Below are positions 6,187 through 7,306 of a stretch of DNA of 7,306 bases, one piece after another. The position numbers were made by a program, and so were the translations under genes. How positions within the stretch are numbered: the stretch's first letter is position 1; each line of letters opens with the position of its first letter. The notes below the pieces were generated by a model that worked only from the letters and a program-made list of their open reading frames with translations, had not been told where the DNA came from and did not search any database. The stretch is from contig PWRV01000030.1 of assembly GCA_003563455.1 (NCBI GenBank), forward strand, positions 1 to 7,306, written 5' to 3'. The DNA comes from Thioalkalivibrio sp. (lineage in GTDB: Bacteria; Pseudomonadota; Gammaproteobacteria; Ectothiorhodospirales; Ectothiorhodospiraceae).

Positions 6187-7306
6187 CGCCTCCACCTCTC
6201 AAGCCAGTTGTCGCCGCCCTGTCCGGGAAGAGCTACCCCGAGGTCGCAATCGGCACGCACTTCGGGAGCGGATTCCCGCCAGAAGGGTAACTCGATACGC
6301 TCGGAGCAGGCATCGGTGTCTGCGCGCAGACCGGACGCCCGATCGACCTGCTGCATCCGGATCTCGGGGTGGTGTCCGAGGCCCAGTGACCCGCCCGGAA
6401 ACGCCCCCATCGCCCGCGCCCAGATCGGCACCGCGCCGCTGCCACCGGTCAGGCCGATCGGGCGGTTGTCGTCCCGACCCAGCCAGACCACCAGCAGAAA
6501 ACGGTCGTCGAAGCCGGCGAACCAGCTGTCCCGGAGATCGCTCGAGGTCCCGGTTTTGCCGGCGACCATGCGTCCCGGCACGCGCCAGCCGATCTGCCGC
6601 CCGGTGCCCTGCGTGGTCACGTCGTGCAGCGTCCGGGTAACCAGGCGTACCGCCCCGTCGGGGACCGCGCCGCGCAGCTCCAGCCCGTAGTGGGACAGCC
6701 CCTCGTTCTCCGCGTCGAGCACATCGCGGATCGCCCGGCTGCGGGTCGCGTAGCCGCCGTTGGCAAGGGCCTGGTAGAGCGTTGCCACCTCGAGCGGCGA
6801 CAGGTCCAATGCGCCGAGGGCCAGTGACGGGAGGGCCGCCGGGGTCCGTTCCAGTCCCAGCGTCTGGAGCAGCCGCACCACCTGCGGGATTCCGATCTCC
6901 TGCGCAAGACGCACGGTGGGCACGTTGTAGGACTGCACCAGGGCCTCCCACGTCGTGACCGGCCCGCGGAACTCACGATCGAAGTTCTGCGGAGTCCAGG
7001 GTTCACCGTGCGGCAGGTGCAGCGTCAGGGGCCCGTCGTCCAGCAGCGTCGCCAGCGTGTAGCGTTCGGGGTCCGACAGCGCCGCGAGGTACACGAAGGG
7101 CTTGATCAGCGACCCCACCGGCCGCCGCGCCTGCACTGCACGGTTGAATCCCGGAAAGCGCGGGTTGCTGTCGCCGATCAATGCCAGCACCTCGCCGGCG
7201 AGCGGATCGGTCACGACTGCGGCCGCCTGCAGCGGACCGTCGATGCCGCGCGCCCGGACCAGCTCCGCAACGCCCTCGGTCAGCTCGCGCTCCAGGGTCA
7301 GCTGGA
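6183..7306 (-). CDS. mrcB: penicillin-binding protein 1b, transpeptidase part (5' end outside window)
   Basis: The frame runs off the right edge; the last 373 residues are visible. They form the transpeptidase half of a class A bifunctional PBP, which polymerises and crosslinks peptidoglycan while anchored in the inner membrane. The nucleophile motif is SLIK (Ser at visible residue 65), then SYN at 125-127 and KTGT at 250-253, all intact. GSLIKPFVYLAALSDP and the ending with two cysteines around a LPFW stretch (visible 333 and 353) resemble E. coli PBP1b, where a similar Cys pair closes the C-terminus. The glycosyltransferase domain, UB2H domain and membrane anchor would be beyond the edge. 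The stop overlaps the start of the TPR lipoprotein gene by four bases. The promoter for the five-gene operon presumably lies upstream of this gene, out of view. Confidence 0.93.
   Translation of the reverse strand, partial: QLTLERELTEGVAELVRARGIDGPLQAAAVVTDPLAGEVLALIGDSNPRFPGFNRAVQARRPVGSLIKPFVYLAALSDPERYTLATLLDDGPLTLHLPHGEPWTPQNFDREFRGPVTTWEALVQSYNVPTVRLAQEIGIPQVVRLLQTLGLERTPAALPSLALGALDLSPLEVATLYQALANGGYATRSRAIRDVLDAENEGLSHYGLELRGAVPDGAVRLVTRTLHDVTTQGTGRQIGWRVPGRMVAGKTGTSSDLRDSWFAGFDDRFLLVVWLGRDDNRPIGLTGGSGAVPIWARAMGAFPGGSLGLGHHPEIRMQQVDRASGLRADTDACSERIELPFWRESAPEVRADCDLGVALPGQGGDNWLERWRR

Overview
The window is about two-thirds G+C and densely coding. It looks like the chromosome of a gammaproteobacterium: it carries a class A penicillin-binding protein of the PBP1b type with a TPR lipoprotein beside it, a YoaA-type DinG helicase followed by tsaB, and a short LOV photoreceptor closely resembling those of Pseudomonas putida. 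The high G+C suggests a Chromatiales/Ectothiorhodospiraceae-like or pseudomonad-like host, but that placement is inference. No mobile element, tRNA, rRNA or CRISPR array was seen.

Left part, + strand (1-1745): the 3' end of an Smr-domain gene; a 331-base intergenic region with weak promoter and palindrome signals; a secreted c-type heme protein of the Tll0287-like (DUF3365) family, closed by a strong hairpin terminator; then a 150-residue LOV photoreceptor with no output domain. The heme protein and the LOV protein are separate transcription units by appearance. Both belong to PAS-like sensory folds.

Middle (1746-1918): a convergent intergenic region with several overlapping inverted repeats, where the + strand LOV gene meets the end of the - strand operon.

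Right part, - strand (7306 down to 1919): five genes, each overlapping the next by 4 to 10 bases: mrcB-like PBP1b (5' end outside the window), a TPR lipoprotein that is a strong candidate for the LpoP-type activator of PBP1b, yoaA (TTG start), tsaB and truD. The first two genes work together in peptidoglycan synthesis. YoaA acts in DNA repair and replication, and TsaB and TruD modify tRNA. The continuous overlaps imply one mRNA with translational coupling.

The most interesting points are the short LOV protein and its flavin-pocket substitutions, the predicted Cys/His-ligated heme protein beside it, and the PBP1b-lipoprotein pair. I did not find a clearly new multi-gene system.
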